DNA of 28,970 bases, taken from positions 1-28,970 of the IMG/VR virus record IMGVR_UViG_3300025438_001139; one strand, 5' to 3'. The stretch comes from a virus. Numbering within the stretch: position 1 is the stretch's first letter; the number at the start of each line of letters is the position of its first letter. Below are positions 9,788-17,382 of this stretch, piece by piece. Under the pieces are notes generated by a model. That model saw only the letters and a program-made list of their open reading frames with translations, was not told the origin of the DNA and searched no databases. A program made the position numbers and the translations under genes.

Positions 9788-10489
9788 ATGACAATCAGCA
9801 GAATTAATGTAGGTAATATAGCAAACGACGGTACAGGCGATGATCTCCGCCAGGCATTTGTTAAGGTTAACAACAACTTTGACGAACTTGATGCAAGAGT
9901 TGTGCCGCAAAATAATGCAGCAAACTTAGGTACAGGTACTGGAGTATTTTATACTAAAGAAAATAGTATACTAAACTTTAGAAGTCTAATTGCAGGTGAT
10001 AATATGTCACTTAGCTCCGACGGTACAAGTATTACAATTACCAACAATGGTAATATTACTGTTAGAACTGATGGAAGTACACTAAGTCTTTCAGGTGTAG
10101 GTAGAGCATTTGGCATTAACGGCGGACAGAACATTGACACTTCGTTAACCGGAAGTAATATCACTGTTGCAATTAATGCTACAGATTTGATATTCCAAGA
10201 TAAAAATCCAGCATTAGGAGCTGCTCTTGATGCTAACGCATTTAATATTAATAATGTAGGTACACTAACTGCAACAACTGTTAATGCAACTTCAGTTGTT
10301 GGAGCATTAACTGGTACAGTTAACGGTATTGATGTAGAAGAATTAGATAAAATTGTTACAGGTGCAGACTACGGATTAATATCTGATAATATAACAACAA
10401 GTATAGAATTATTGTTTAGAGCTACTACAATCGACTACGGTTCAATTACAGCTCCGAGCTCATTAGTATCAGATTACAGTAGTATCTAA
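9788..10489 (+). CDS. Fibre-like structural protein with NDGTGD anchor motif (233 aa)
   Basis: A 233-aa Thr/Asn-rich protein. Its N-terminus has NDGTGDDLRQAFVKVNNNF (residues about 13-31), the same motif as the start of the 2674-aa protein. The two therefore probably dock to the same virion component. The middle is beta-rich (SLIAGDNMSLSSDGTSITIT), like a fibre shaft. The start is supported by CGGAG (about 9775-9779) before the ATG, 14 bases after the previous stop, so it is likely co-transcribed with the preceding fibre gene. Exact function unknown. Confidence 0.7.
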   Translation: MTISRINVGNIANDGTGDDLRQAFVKVNNNFDELDARVVPQNNAANLGTGTGVFYTKENSILNFRSLIAGDNMSLSSDGTSITITNNGNITVRTDGSTLSLSGVGRAFGINGGQNIDTSLTGSNITVAINATDLIFQDKNPALGAALDANAFNINNVGTLTATTVNATSVVGALTGTVNGIDVEELDKIVTGADYGLISDNITTSIELLFRATTIDYGSITAPSSLVSDYSSI

Positions 10490-10495
10490 AATTTA

Positions 10496-10503
10496 GATAA
10501 ATA
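10496..10503 (+). promoter_or_regulatory. Late promoter (GATAAATA)
   Basis: A late octamer seven bases after the preceding stop and 22 bases before the ATG at 10526, with AGGGAAT between them as a ribosome-binding site. Confidence 0.6.
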
Positions 10504-10525
10504 TGCTATATAGGGAATAGTATAT

Positions 10526-13306
10526 ATGGCAAACTTTTGGACAAGCAATAACGGTGATAGTCTTGGCACTCTCGAAGAGCAGGTGACGATTGCTCCGTTA
10601 TCACTACTACTTTCACAACCGAGTGCAACTGTTAAACTAATAAGTGGAAGTTTGCCGGCAGGATTAAGATTAACTAATAATACAATAGCAGGAACTCCAA
10701 TAGAGGTTGCAAGAGAAACTGTTAGTACATTTGTACTTAGAGCAACATATAATTCACAAATAAGTGACAGAACATTTAAAATAACAGTACAAGGTGCCGA
10801 TATACCAGTTTGGCAAACTCCTGCAGACTTATTAGCAGCAGGTAATAACGGTGTTTACTATATCTTAGACAGCGCACCAGTTGACTTTCAATTAGAAGTG
10901 ATAGATACTGATACTGCTGCTGGACAAGTTCTTGAATATTTTGTTCCAGCTAAAGGTGGCACTCTACCTCCGGGCATACAACTAACACGCGATGGTAGAT
11001 TAGTCGGCGTTGTTGATCCTATCCTTGCGATAGAAAAATCATCAGCAGCTGGTTATTATGATGATGCAGGATATGATGCAGGAAGTACCAGTGCATACGA
11101 CTGGAGTGTTCCTAGTTCTAACGGCTTTGACAGTTTTTATTATGACACTACAATTTACGATCTAAGTACTCCTACACAGTCTCCTAAGAAACTTAATCGC
11201 TATTACGAATTTACAGTTAGTGTAAGTGACGGAGATACCGTTGCAAGTCGTACATTTAAATTGTATGTAGTAGGCGACGATTTCTTTAGATCGGACACTA
11301 CTGTTATGAATGTAGGTACCGGAGTATTTAGTGCCGACAATACTCATATTCGTGTGCCAATTTGGTTAACACCAAGAGACTTTGGGTATAGAAGAGCTAA
11401 TAATTATGTTACACTAATACTAGATGTGATTGATCCTAATACGCTATCAGGTGTTGTTAGTTACTATCAAACTTCTCTCAATGATGATAGCACTCCTAGT
11501 ATACTTCCTCCAGGCCTAACACTTGATACTGTTACAGGCGAAATTGCTGGTAGAGTACCTTATCAGCCTGCTGTAACACAAGAATATAAATTTACCATTG
11601 CGGCGCAGCGTATAGAATACGATGTTGATAGTGTTCAGCTAATTGAATATATGTATGAAGCCGCTAATATTGGAACAGCACAAATTAAAGTTAGTAAATT
11701 TGATGCATATTCAGAGTATGCTATTGATAAAGAATTCACCGTAGAAGGGAATACTTATATTGTTATAAGCATTAATACTGGTAATGCCGCATTTGATGTG
11801 TTAACACTAAACAGAGCTTTACTTACTGCATTTAATAGTGGTACTAGCATTAATTTTGGCACAATTGCTATTGTTGAAACAGAAAATACAGTTAGTGAAA
11901 AAACATTTGTTGTAAAGCTATTAGGCGAAGTTGATTCAACTATTGCATGGATTACTCCAAGAAATTTAGGATCGTTTAGTGCCAACTATATCAGTACACT
12001 TAATGTTAGAGCAACTACTACTGTACCAAATGCTAATTTATTATATACTGTAACATTAGGTACACTTCCTCCAGGGTTAACGTTATCATTAAGCGGCGAA
12101 TTAATTGGTAAAGTAAATAGTTTTGGTACAGAGTCACAACCTGGATTAACTGTATTTGATAGTCAACAGTTGCAGCTGGACGGAAATACTACTACACTCG
12201 ATCGTACATATGATTTTACAATTAAAGCACAGGATCAATTTGGATTTAGTGCTATTGAGCGAACATTTAGTGTTAAATTATCTGACCCAGACAATAAACA
12301 ATATAGTAATGTTTTTTTACAACCACTATTACCGCAAGTGCAACGATTAGCTTTCGTTAATTTTGTAAACAATGCAGAGATATTCCTTCCAGAATATCTT
12401 TACAGACCAAACGATACTAATTTTGGTATACAAACTAAAATTAAAATACTTGCTTATTCGGGAATAGAAGCAAAGGCTATTGAAAGTTTTGTAGCTGCGG
12501 CTGCAAAAAATCATAAAAGACGCAATCTTAAAATTGGTAGCGTAAAAACAGCGATTGCTAAAACACCAGGGACTCAAGATGTAGTTTACGAAGTAGTATA
12601 TTTAGAAGTTATCGACCCACAACAGTCTACTAAGAGAAATCATAAGACAGCTAATCAAATTAAGATTAAAAATAATGACAAAGTTTTAGTTAACAGCGCA
12701 AAATATACCGATATTAATGACACATATGCAAGTGAATTTTCTGAGGTTACTATTACTACTAGAGAAGAAGGCGAAGTTGCAGTAAGCTGGATTGATTTAT
12801 TAAATATTAACGGGCGTGATGAAATCTATAATATACCCGTAACAAGTTTGTTAGAGATTATAAATCAAGCAGGTTATTCTGTAAGCGTGCCATTTACACC
12901 TGGCGTGATAGAAAGTAACAAATATAGACCGTGGCCTACTAATGTAATCACCACTGATAGTAATGCTATACTTGCAGACGGTGCAAATAGTACAACACGT
13001 TATATATCCAATATGACACATATGCGAGCAGCTATTAAGAATATAGGTGAAACAGAAAAGAACTTTCTACCTCTTTGGATGAGATCATCACAAGTAGACA
13101 CAATAACGGAGTTAGGATTTGTTAATGCTATACCGTTATGCTATTGTAAGCCAGGTACTGCAAACATAATTGCTAATACCATTGATTTTTATGAAATTGA
13201 TTTTAAACAATACGAGTTAGATATTGATAGATATGTAATAGACAACGCTGAAGGTAATTCACAAGAACAGTATATATTGTTCGCAAATTACGAATTTAAC
13301 ACTTAA
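10526..13306 (+). CDS. Virion structural protein with repeated Ig-like (He_PIG-type) modules (926 aa)
   Basis: A 926-aa protein. Four copies of a 'LPpGlxL...GxixG' signature, typical of putative Ig (He_PIG) modules, appear near residues 40-60 (SLPAGLRL), 144-160 (TLPPGIQL), 325-345 (LPPGLTL) and 510-530 (TLPPGLTL). A second repeat, a Trp-x-TP strand start (VWQTPADL, IWLTPRDFG, AWITPRNLG), opens successive units. The C-terminal third (after about 600) lacks these repeats and is more charged, perhaps the particle-binding or enzymatic end. Ig-like modules in phage virions often mediate weak surface binding. I read it as a baseplate, neck or fibre component. It is expressed from its own late promoter. 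Confidence 0.75.
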   Translation: MANFWTSNNGDSLGTLEEQVTIAPLSLLLSQPSATVKLISGSLPAGLRLTNNTIAGTPIEVARETVSTFVLRATYNSQISDRTFKITVQGADIPVWQTPADLLAAGNNGVYYILDSAPVDFQLEVIDTDTAAGQVLEYFVPAKGGTLPPGIQLTRDGRLVGVVDPILAIEKSSAAGYYDDAGYDAGSTSAYDWSVPSSNGFDSFYYDTTIYDLSTPTQSPKKLNRYYEFTVSVSDGDTVASRTFKLYVVGDDFFRSDTTVMNVGTGVFSADNTHIRVPIWLTPRDFGYRRANNYVTLILDVIDPNTLSGVVSYYQTSLNDDSTPSILPPGLTLDTVTGEIAGRVPYQPAVTQEYKFTIAAQRIEYDVDSVQLIEYMYEAANIGTAQIKVSKFDAYSEYAIDKEFTVEGNTYIVISINTGNAAFDVLTLNRALLTAFNSGTSINFGTIAIVETENTVSEKTFVVKLLGEVDSTIAWITPRNLGSFSANYISTLNVRATTTVPNANLLYTVTLGTLPPGLTLSLSGELIGKVNSFGTESQPGLTVFDSQQLQLDGNTTTLDRTYDFTIKAQDQFGFSAIERTFSVKLSDPDNKQYSNVFLQPLLPQVQRLAFVNFVNNAEIFLPEYLYRPNDTNFGIQTKIKILAYSGIEAKAIESFVAAAAKNHKRRNLKIGSVKTAIAKTPGTQDVVYEVVYLEVIDPQQSTKRNHKTANQIKIKNNDKVLVNSAKYTDINDTYASEFSEVTITTREEGEVAVSWIDLLNINGRDEIYNIPVTSLLEIINQAGYSVSVPFTPGVIESNKYRPWPTNVITTDSNAILADGANSTTRYISNMTHMRAAIKNIGETEKNFLPLWMRSSQVDTITELGFVNAIPLCYCKPGTANIIANTIDFYEIDFKQYELDIDRYVIDNAEGNSQEQYILFANYEFNT

Positions 13307-13310
13307 CAAC

Positions 13311-13318
13311 GATAAATA
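13311..13318 (+). promoter_or_regulatory. Late promoter (GATAAATA)
   Basis: A late octamer five bases after the stop of the 926-aa gene and 20 bases before the ATG at 13339. TAGGAGAT is the ribosome-binding site. Confidence 0.6.
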
Positions 13319-13338
13319 TATTGTAGGAGATATAAAAT

Positions 13339-13896
13339 ATGGCAAGTACAATTAGTACAATAGGATTCAACGCTGCTTTCCCAGTGGCCGGTCAAGATAA
13401 CGACAGTCAAGGCTTTCGTACAAACTTCAATGTGACTAAGGTTGCACTAGAAGCAGCAGAAAGTGAAATTACAACACTACAAAGTAGCACTGCAAAATTA
13501 GATGCAGATAACGACTTTAACGGTAGCGTAATTAGCGATGCTAAACTTAAGGCAAATACTGAAACAGTATATCCTGCTGGTAATGTTGGTGCAAGTCAAA
13601 ACGTTAGCTGGGCCAACGGTCACTATCAAACACTACAAGCTGGTTCAGATATTACACTTACTCTTTCTGATTGGCCAGATAGTGGTGTAATGGGCAGAAT
13701 GCGCCTACAACTTACAAGCGACGGAACTTCAAGAACAATTACTTGGGCAAGTTCGGGCGGTGGTAGCTTTAAAGGTGCAGGAGCATTTAGCGGAACAACT
13801 GTGTTGGCTTCACAGACTAATCCAACTATAATTGATTTTTGGTCTATTAACGGTGGCGTTAGTGTGTTTGCACAAGACCACGGAACATTTGATTAA
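13339..13896 (+). CDS. Small virion/fibre-associated protein (185 aa)
   Basis: A 185-aa protein starting MASTISTIGFNAAFPVAGQD. The segment NDSQGFRTNFNVTKVALEAAE (about 22-42) is a distant variant of the NDGTGD...KVNxNF anchor motif of the two fibre genes upstream, which suggests attachment to the same site. A short coiled-coil-like stretch follows (about 38-52). The remainder looks like a beta domain (about 70-180), with an aromatic strand near the end. It is preceded by a late promoter and a good ribosome-binding site. The stop overlaps the next start as TAATG, so the two are translationally coupled. Function is inferred from context only. Confidence 0.65.
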   Translation: MASTISTIGFNAAFPVAGQDNDSQGFRTNFNVTKVALEAAESEITTLQSSTAKLDADNDFNGSVISDAKLKANTETVYPAGNVGASQNVSWANGHYQTLQAGSDITLTLSDWPDSGVMGRMRLQLTSDGTSRTITWASSGGGSFKGAGAFSGTTVLASQTNPTIIDFWSINGGVSVFAQDHGTFD

Positions 13897-14132
13897 TGTT
13901 TAACCCACTAGTTGATAGTTTTGAACAACTTAGTGACACTGAGGTTGAGAATAAAGTGCTCGACCTCCAGCGTAAATATTTTATGACTCAGAATCCTCAG
14001 GTACAGGAGCAAATTTCTGCGATACTAGACATGTATCGAGAAGAGTCACGAGCAAGACGTGCAAAACAATATCTCCAACAAACACAACAAAACGGCAAAT
14101 CAGGACTTGACAGTTTAATCAATATCAGTTAA
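13896..14132 (+). CDS. Conserved small helical phage protein (78 aa)
   Basis: A 78-aa, largely helical, charged protein (MFNPLVDSFEQLSDTEVENK, later YREESRARRAKQYLQQTQQ). It resembles a small unassigned protein found beside structural genes in marine T4-like phages. The start overlaps the previous stop (TAATG). No motif allows a functional call. Confidence 0.6.
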   Translation: MFNPLVDSFEQLSDTEVENKVLDLQRKYFMTQNPQVQEQISAILDMYREESRARRAKQYLQQTQQNGKSGLDSLINIS

Positions 14133-14141
14133 ACTGTTAAC

Positions 14142-14663
14142 ATGCTTATGAAAACAGATGAACTAGGTATTCCACGCTTTACTAATTGCGACCTCGTTGA
14201 TATGATCTATAGTGGTCATGTTGACAAGTGTCATGTAGTACTATGTGATCCTTCAGATGATATAGAAAAGTTTAACGCAGCAATGCGTGAACAATATCTC
14301 CCTGAACTTACAAAATATATTCCTCTAGATGTAGACCAAAAGACTTTTGACGGTGCGTTACAGTCGGAATGGTTCATGCCTGATGAATATAAAACATATC
14401 CTATCTATGACTTTTGTTTAGCGCAATGCGATACTATAGAAAAAAAGAAACGTTTGACACAAGAGTTTGATGCATTTGACGAACGTGGAATGTTGCCACT
14501 GTTATGCTACATGAAGTATCTTGTGGACTTTATGCGTGAGAATAATATCGTTTGGGGTGTAGGCCGCGGCAGCAGCGTCAGTTCCTACGTTTTATTTCTT
14601 ATTGGGGTTCATAAAATAGATTCAATCCAATATGACCTGGATTGGAGAGAGTTCCTGAGATAA
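14142..14663 (+). CDS. DnaE-like fragment (bacterial Pol III alpha palm motif), 173 aa
   Basis: A 173-aa protein. The last 40 residues carry VWGVGRGSSVSSYVLFLIG followed by VHKIDSIQYDLDWREFL, which matches the region of bacterial Pol III alpha around GRGSAAGSLVAY...YDLLFERFL (here GRGS at 141-144). In DnaE the catalytic PDxDxD aspartates follow just after this segment. Here the protein stops at that point, so polymerase activity is not expected. The N-terminal 130 residues are acidic and helical. It may be a small conserved phage protein that borrowed a nucleotide- or template-binding piece, or a regulatory relic. The start is uncertain: ATG at 14142 or 14148, both without a clear Shine-Dalgarno. 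Confidence 0.6.
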   Translation: MLMKTDELGIPRFTNCDLVDMIYSGHVDKCHVVLCDPSDDIEKFNAAMREQYLPELTKYIPLDVDQKTFDGALQSEWFMPDEYKTYPIYDFCLAQCDTIEKKKRLTQEFDAFDERGMLPLLCYMKYLVDFMRENNIVWGVGRGSSVSSYVLFLIGVHKIDSIQYDLDWREFLR

Positions 14664-14691
14664 GTAAGTATATAACTAGGAGGCTATTAAA

Positions 14692-15000
14692 ATGGCAATG
14701 AAACAACCAGGACGTAAAGTCCACAGAAGCGCTAACGGCAAAATTGTTGACATGGATATGCTACGTCAACGCAATGAACTAATACCAGCAGTAGGTAATG
14801 CTCGTGTAAATGCACGCGGCGATCAGCTTGGTACAGGTGGTAAAATCGTTCGCAAGAAAGAAGAACTTCTCAAAGACTACTACCAATCTAATCCAGGTGT
14901 AAGAGAAGAACAATCTGTAGCAAAAAATCAACCCACGGCAGCAGAAGCGGCCGATTGGGAAGAAGATAGCGCAGGCAACTTTGTACAAAAAGGTAAATAA
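14692..15000 (+). CDS. Conserved phage protein of unknown function (102 aa)
   Basis: A 102-aa basic N-terminus and acidic C-terminus protein (MAMKQPGRKVHRSANGKIVD). It resembles an unassigned small protein that accompanies this region in marine T4-like phages. The start is well supported by AGGAGG (about 14679-14684). The stop overlaps the next ATG as TAATG, which couples it to the GroES-like gene. No domain, membrane segment or catalytic motif is visible. Confidence 0.65.
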   Translation: MAMKQPGRKVHRSANGKIVDMDMLRQRNELIPAVGNARVNARGDQLGTGGKIVRKKEELLKDYYQSNPGVREEQSVAKNQPTAAEAADWEEDSAGNFVQKGK

Positions 15001-15410
15001 TGGCTATTCAATTAAGCAAAATTAAAGGCACGCCGCTTGCAGTGGGCAATCGTGTAATTGTATCAGATATGTATTTTGGTGAACAAAAGACTACAGGTGG
15101 ACTAATCATTAAAGACGACGACGGCACTACACGTGGAATTTATCCACGTTGGGCTAAAGTTTATTCAAAGGGACCACGTAATAAAGATGATTATAATATC
15201 GGTCATTGGATTCTAATCGAACACGGTCGTTGGACTAGAGCCTTTACAGTAGAAACCCCAGACGGCGAAGTAGAATTACGTATGGTAGAAACCGAAAGTG
15301 TTATTGGGTATTCTGAAGAGAAACCAAACGACATCTATATTGGAGCAGAATATACAGACGGCGCCCATGCTACTGTGGACCCCGGTTCATTTATAAATCC
15401 ACAATATTAA
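15000..15410 (+). CDS. GroES-like co-chaperonin (gp31-type functional analogue)
   Basis: A 136-aa protein whose first 80 residues follow the GroES pattern: PLAVGNRVIVSDMYF, then a mobile-loop-like KTTGGLIIKDDDGTT, then RWAKVYSKGP and GHWILIEHGRW. Phage co-chaperonins such as T4 gp31 replace host GroES in folding the major capsid protein with GroEL; that role is inferred here. It is longer than GroES (about 97 aa), with a C-terminal extension of about 40 residues, as in several marine phage versions. It is translationally coupled to the preceding gene by TAATG. Confidence 0.6.
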   Translation: MAIQLSKIKGTPLAVGNRVIVSDMYFGEQKTTGGLIIKDDDGTTRGIYPRWAKVYSKGPRNKDDYNIGHWILIEHGRWTRAFTVETPDGEVELRMVETESVIGYSEEKPNDIYIGAEYTDGAHATVDPGSFINPQY

Positions 15411-15419
15411 GAGTTAAAA

Positions 15420-15776
15420 TTGACAAATCCATTTAAAGACGTTGACTTATTTCAAACCGCATGTGATCAAACACCTAGCATTGACAACTATGTCATGTAT
15501 CTTGATTTGATTTCAGAAGAAACAGGCGAACTAAAAGATGCCATTATTGCAGGTGATAGCGTAGAACAACTTGATGCACTTGTAGATATACTAGTTGTTA
15601 CTATTGGTGCTATTAGAGCAGCAGGGTGGGATGGCGAAGCAGCTTGGAACGAAGTAATGCGTACTAACTTTGCTAAAGTAGACCCTACAACAGGCAAAGT
15701 AATCAAACGTGCAGACGGGAAAGTATTAAAAGGCCCGGATTGGGTGCCGCCAAACCTTGCACAATTTGTAAAATAA
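15420..15776 (+). CDS. MazG-like nucleotide pyrophosphohydrolase, first copy (118 aa)
   Basis: An all-alpha NTP-PPase of the MazG/HisE superfamily. It has the EExxE metal motif (SEETGE, E33/E34/E37) and the second acidic motif DALVDILV (D52/D56). These enzymes hydrolyse (d)NTPs to NMP and PPi; the exact substrate cannot be read from sequence. It starts with TTG at 15420, because no in-frame ATG precedes the conserved helix. It is the last gene before the sigma70 promoter at 15780. A second MazG-like gene lies 0.6 kb downstream, and the two are clearly different in sequence. Confidence 0.7.
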   Translation: MTNPFKDVDLFQTACDQTPSIDNYVMYLDLISEETGELKDAIIAGDSVEQLDALVDILVVTIGAIRAAGWDGEAAWNEVMRTNFAKVDPTTGKVIKRADGKVLKGPDWVPPNLAQFVK

Positions 15777-15779
15777 TAC

Positions 15780-15808
15780 TTGACTCCTTAGTTGCTATAT
15801 GCTATAAT
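15780..15808 (+). promoter_or_regulatory. Near-consensus sigma70 promoter (early operon)
   Basis: The -35 box TTGACT (15780-15785) and the -10 box TATAAT (15803-15808) are separated by exactly 17 bases, in the only real gap of this gene run. TAAGGAG (15821-15827) and a TTG start at 15835 follow. It is the best host-type promoter I see in the window and probably drives the replication and nucleotide genes to about 24260. Confidence 0.85.
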
Positions 15809-15834
15809 GTATATAATAATTAAGGAGTTTTCTT

Positions 15835-16371
15835 TTGGCTACACACGGCACTATCGACCTAGAGACTATTGATACTAGTCCAACTGCAACTGTCCTGTCG
15901 CTAGGTGCAGTTAAGTTTAATCCGCTAGATGACAGCGAACCTCACTCAGAACTTTACCTAAAAATTAGCATTGACGAGCAAGATACTCTTGGGCGTACTG
16001 CTAGTGACAGCACTATTGAGTGGTGGGGCAAACAAGATCCTAAGATTATGGAAGAAGCATTTGATCAGACTGGTGCAGTTAGCGTAGATGAGGCTTTACG
16101 TCAAGTTAACAAGTGGGTCGTTGGTGTTGATACATTATGGGGACAAGGTTACGGTTTTGACTATACCATACTGGAAGACATGTTCCGCCGCGCTGCAAAG
16201 CCGATTCCGTGGAACTTCTGGATTATACGGGATTCTAGAACGCTTTTTGGCTGTTGCCAACAGGATCCACGTAAAAGCATGCAGACTGATCTGCATAATG
16301 CATTAGCAGATGCATACTTTCAATCTAAAGCAATTCAAATTGCTTACAAAGAATTAGGACTGAAACGCTAA
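15835..16371 (+). CDS. dexA: DEDD-family 3'-5' exonuclease (DexA-like)
   Basis: A 178-aa RNase H-fold exonuclease. Motif I is TIDLET (D8, E10), motif II lies in GYGFDYTIL (about residue 108), and motif III is HNALADA (H154, D159). These are the four acidic residues and the histidine of DEDDh exonucleases. In T4 the DexA family helps degrade host DNA to recycle nucleotides. At 178 aa it is shorter than T4 DexA (about 227 aa). The start is TTG with TAAGGAG at proper spacing; no in-frame ATG lies before motif I. It is the first gene behind the sigma70 promoter, and its stop overlaps the next ATG (TAATG). Confidence 0.8.
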   Translation: MATHGTIDLETIDTSPTATVLSLGAVKFNPLDDSEPHSELYLKISIDEQDTLGRTASDSTIEWWGKQDPKIMEEAFDQTGAVSVDEALRQVNKWVVGVDTLWGQGYGFDYTILEDMFRRAAKPIPWNFWIIRDSRTLFGCCQQDPRKSMQTDLHNALADAYFQSKAIQIAYKELGLKR

Positions 16372-16646
16372 TGCCAGGTACACTAAACAAACTACAAGAG
16401 CTTATGGTTCTTACTATGGAAGAATGTGGTGAACTCGCACAACGCTGTAGCAAGATTATTCGTAAGTTCGAAACACTCGAAGAAGTTACAGAAGAACAGC
16501 GTGTGCTACTACTTGAAGAAGTTGGCGATGTTCAGTGTATGATAAATCTAATGATTGAAAGTGGACTCTTGACAAAAGCCGAGATTGATGCTAGAATAGA
16601 TACTAAGCGTAACAAATTAAAGATATGGAGTGAGTTAATCAAATGA
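16371..16646 (+). CDS. mazG: MazG-like nucleotide pyrophosphohydrolase, second copy (91 aa)
   Basis: A compact 91-aa MazG-fold protein with EECGE (E17/E18/E21) and EEVGDV (E50, D53), the two metal-binding motifs. It probably clears non-canonical or excess (d)NTPs during phage replication; a (p)ppGpp role has been proposed for cyanophage MazG, but the sequence does not settle the substrate. It is coupled to the exonuclease gene upstream. Its TGA overlaps an ATG at 16643 that now starts only an orphan clamp-loader fragment. This was presumably the original junction between mazG and the clamp-loader gene before the endonuclease insertion. Confidence 0.8.
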   Translation: MPGTLNKLQELMVLTMEECGELAQRCSKIIRKFETLEEVTEEQRVLLLEEVGDVQCMINLMIESGLLTKAEIDARIDTKRNKLKIWSELIK

Positions 16647-16662
16647 AAGAACTATGGGTAGA
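16643..16662 (+). repeat. 20-bp direct repeat flanking the first endonuclease gene (left copy)
   Basis: Identical over 20 bases to 17379-17398. The pair brackets the endonuclease gene and marks the insertion or duplication unit, about 736 bases from repeat start to repeat start. Confidence 0.85.
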
Positions 16663-16679
16663 GAATATTTCTACCCATA
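16653..16679 (+). other. Perfect 10-bp hairpin before the endonuclease gene
   Basis: TATGGGTAGA (16653-16662) and TCTACCCATA (16670-16679) are perfect reverse complements around a 7-base loop. The left arm is the end of the duplicated clamp-loader start; the right arm is an inverted copy of it. It lies just before the late promoter and ribosome-binding site of the endonuclease. There is no T tract, so classic intrinsic termination is unlikely. It may limit read-through translation or early expression. Confidence 0.75.
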
Positions 16680-16682
16680 ATT

Positions 16683-16690
16683 GATAAATA
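16683..16690 (+). promoter_or_regulatory. Late promoter (GATAAATA) of the first endonuclease gene
   Basis: A T4-type late octamer 20 bases before the ATG at 16711, with TAAGGAGAT (16695-16703) as the ribosome-binding site. It is an internal late promoter inside a run otherwise driven by an early promoter, as seen for T4 homing endonuclease genes. Confidence 0.6.
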
Positions 16691-16710
16691 GTTGTAAGGA
16701 GATTTCAACT

Positions 16711-17382
16711 ATGAACTTTAATAAACCATTTGCTGAAGAAATACAAACAACTGAACTTTGTGAATACGGATGCGGTCAACCTGCAAAATATCGTTTTAGA
16801 AAAGGAAAGGTATGTTGCTCTAAACACTTTAATAGTTGCTATGGCAAGAAGAAGGCATTTAGTGAGTCGCAAGATCATAAAGCAAATGCTGCCAAAAGTT
16901 TAGAAACAAGAACAGAGTTAGGTATTACTAAAAGTTCGCAGATAAAAGGTGCGAAAACAAGAAAGGAAAATGGCCATTACGAAAAACTTGCTAAAACTAT
17001 GCAAAAGCACTGGGAAGAGCGACCTTGGAATAATTTGCCAAAGTGGGGTATTTACAAAGATACTGATATTAAGTACCAAAGCCGACCAGAATATAACTTT
17101 CTTGAAGAACTTGAAGATGAACACGGATTAGATTGGGTTCGAGATAATGTTAAAAGAGGTCCTTGTTTCTATTACAATGACCCTACAAGCGGGAAAGAAA
17201 GATTGTACATAAGTGATTTTCAAATAGAAAACACAGTATTTGAAGTTAAAGGTAACTATACTTGGAACAGGCACGGCAAAGATAACGGGTTGGAAGAAAC
17301 AAACAAAGCAAAACTTGACAAAGTTAAAGAATCAAGTTATAATGTTATATTAGTGTTAGAAGGCAAAAGGATAAAAATATGA
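16711..17382 (+). CDS. Free-standing homing endonuclease, Zn-finger plus PD-(D/E)XK-like (223 aa)
   Basis: A 223-aa protein. The N-terminal CxxxC...CC...C cluster (C17, C21, C35/C36, C43) is the zinc module seen at the front of many phage homing endonucleases. A basic helical linker (about 55-110) resembles NUMOD-type DNA-binding repeats. The C-terminal half reads SRPEYNFLEEL (helix), YISDF (D169) and FEVKG (E178, K180), the D...ExK pattern of the PD-(D/E)XK fold used by Vsr-like homing nucleases. The ATG at 16711 is favoured over the upstream TTG at 16681 because of the strong TAAGGAG. The stop overlaps the clamp-loader ATG (ATGA). It is flanked by a 20-bp repeat of the clamp-loader start, so it is mobile in the target it interrupts. 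Confidence 0.75.
   Translation: MNFNKPFAEEIQTTELCEYGCGQPAKYRFRKGKVCCSKHFNSCYGKKKAFSESQDHKANAAKSLETRTELGITKSSQIKGAKTRKENGHYEKLAKTMQKHWEERPWNNLPKWGIYKDTDIKYQSRPEYNFLEELEDEHGLDWVRDNVKRGPCFYYNDPTSGKERLYISDFQIENTVFEVKGNYTWNRHGKDNGLEETNKAKLDKVKESSYNVILVLEGKRIKI

Larger units (their letters stand above)
16643..16684 (+). pseudogene. Orphan 5' fragment of the clamp-loader gene
   Basis: The first 20 bases are identical to the start of the clamp-loader gene at 17379-17398 (MKELWVE...). The frame then runs into unrelated codons and stops at TGA (682-684), giving a 13-residue peptide MKELWVENISTHN. The ATGA overlap with the mazG stop shows that this was the original start of the clamp-loader gene. The copy at 17379 replaces it. 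Confidence 0.8.
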
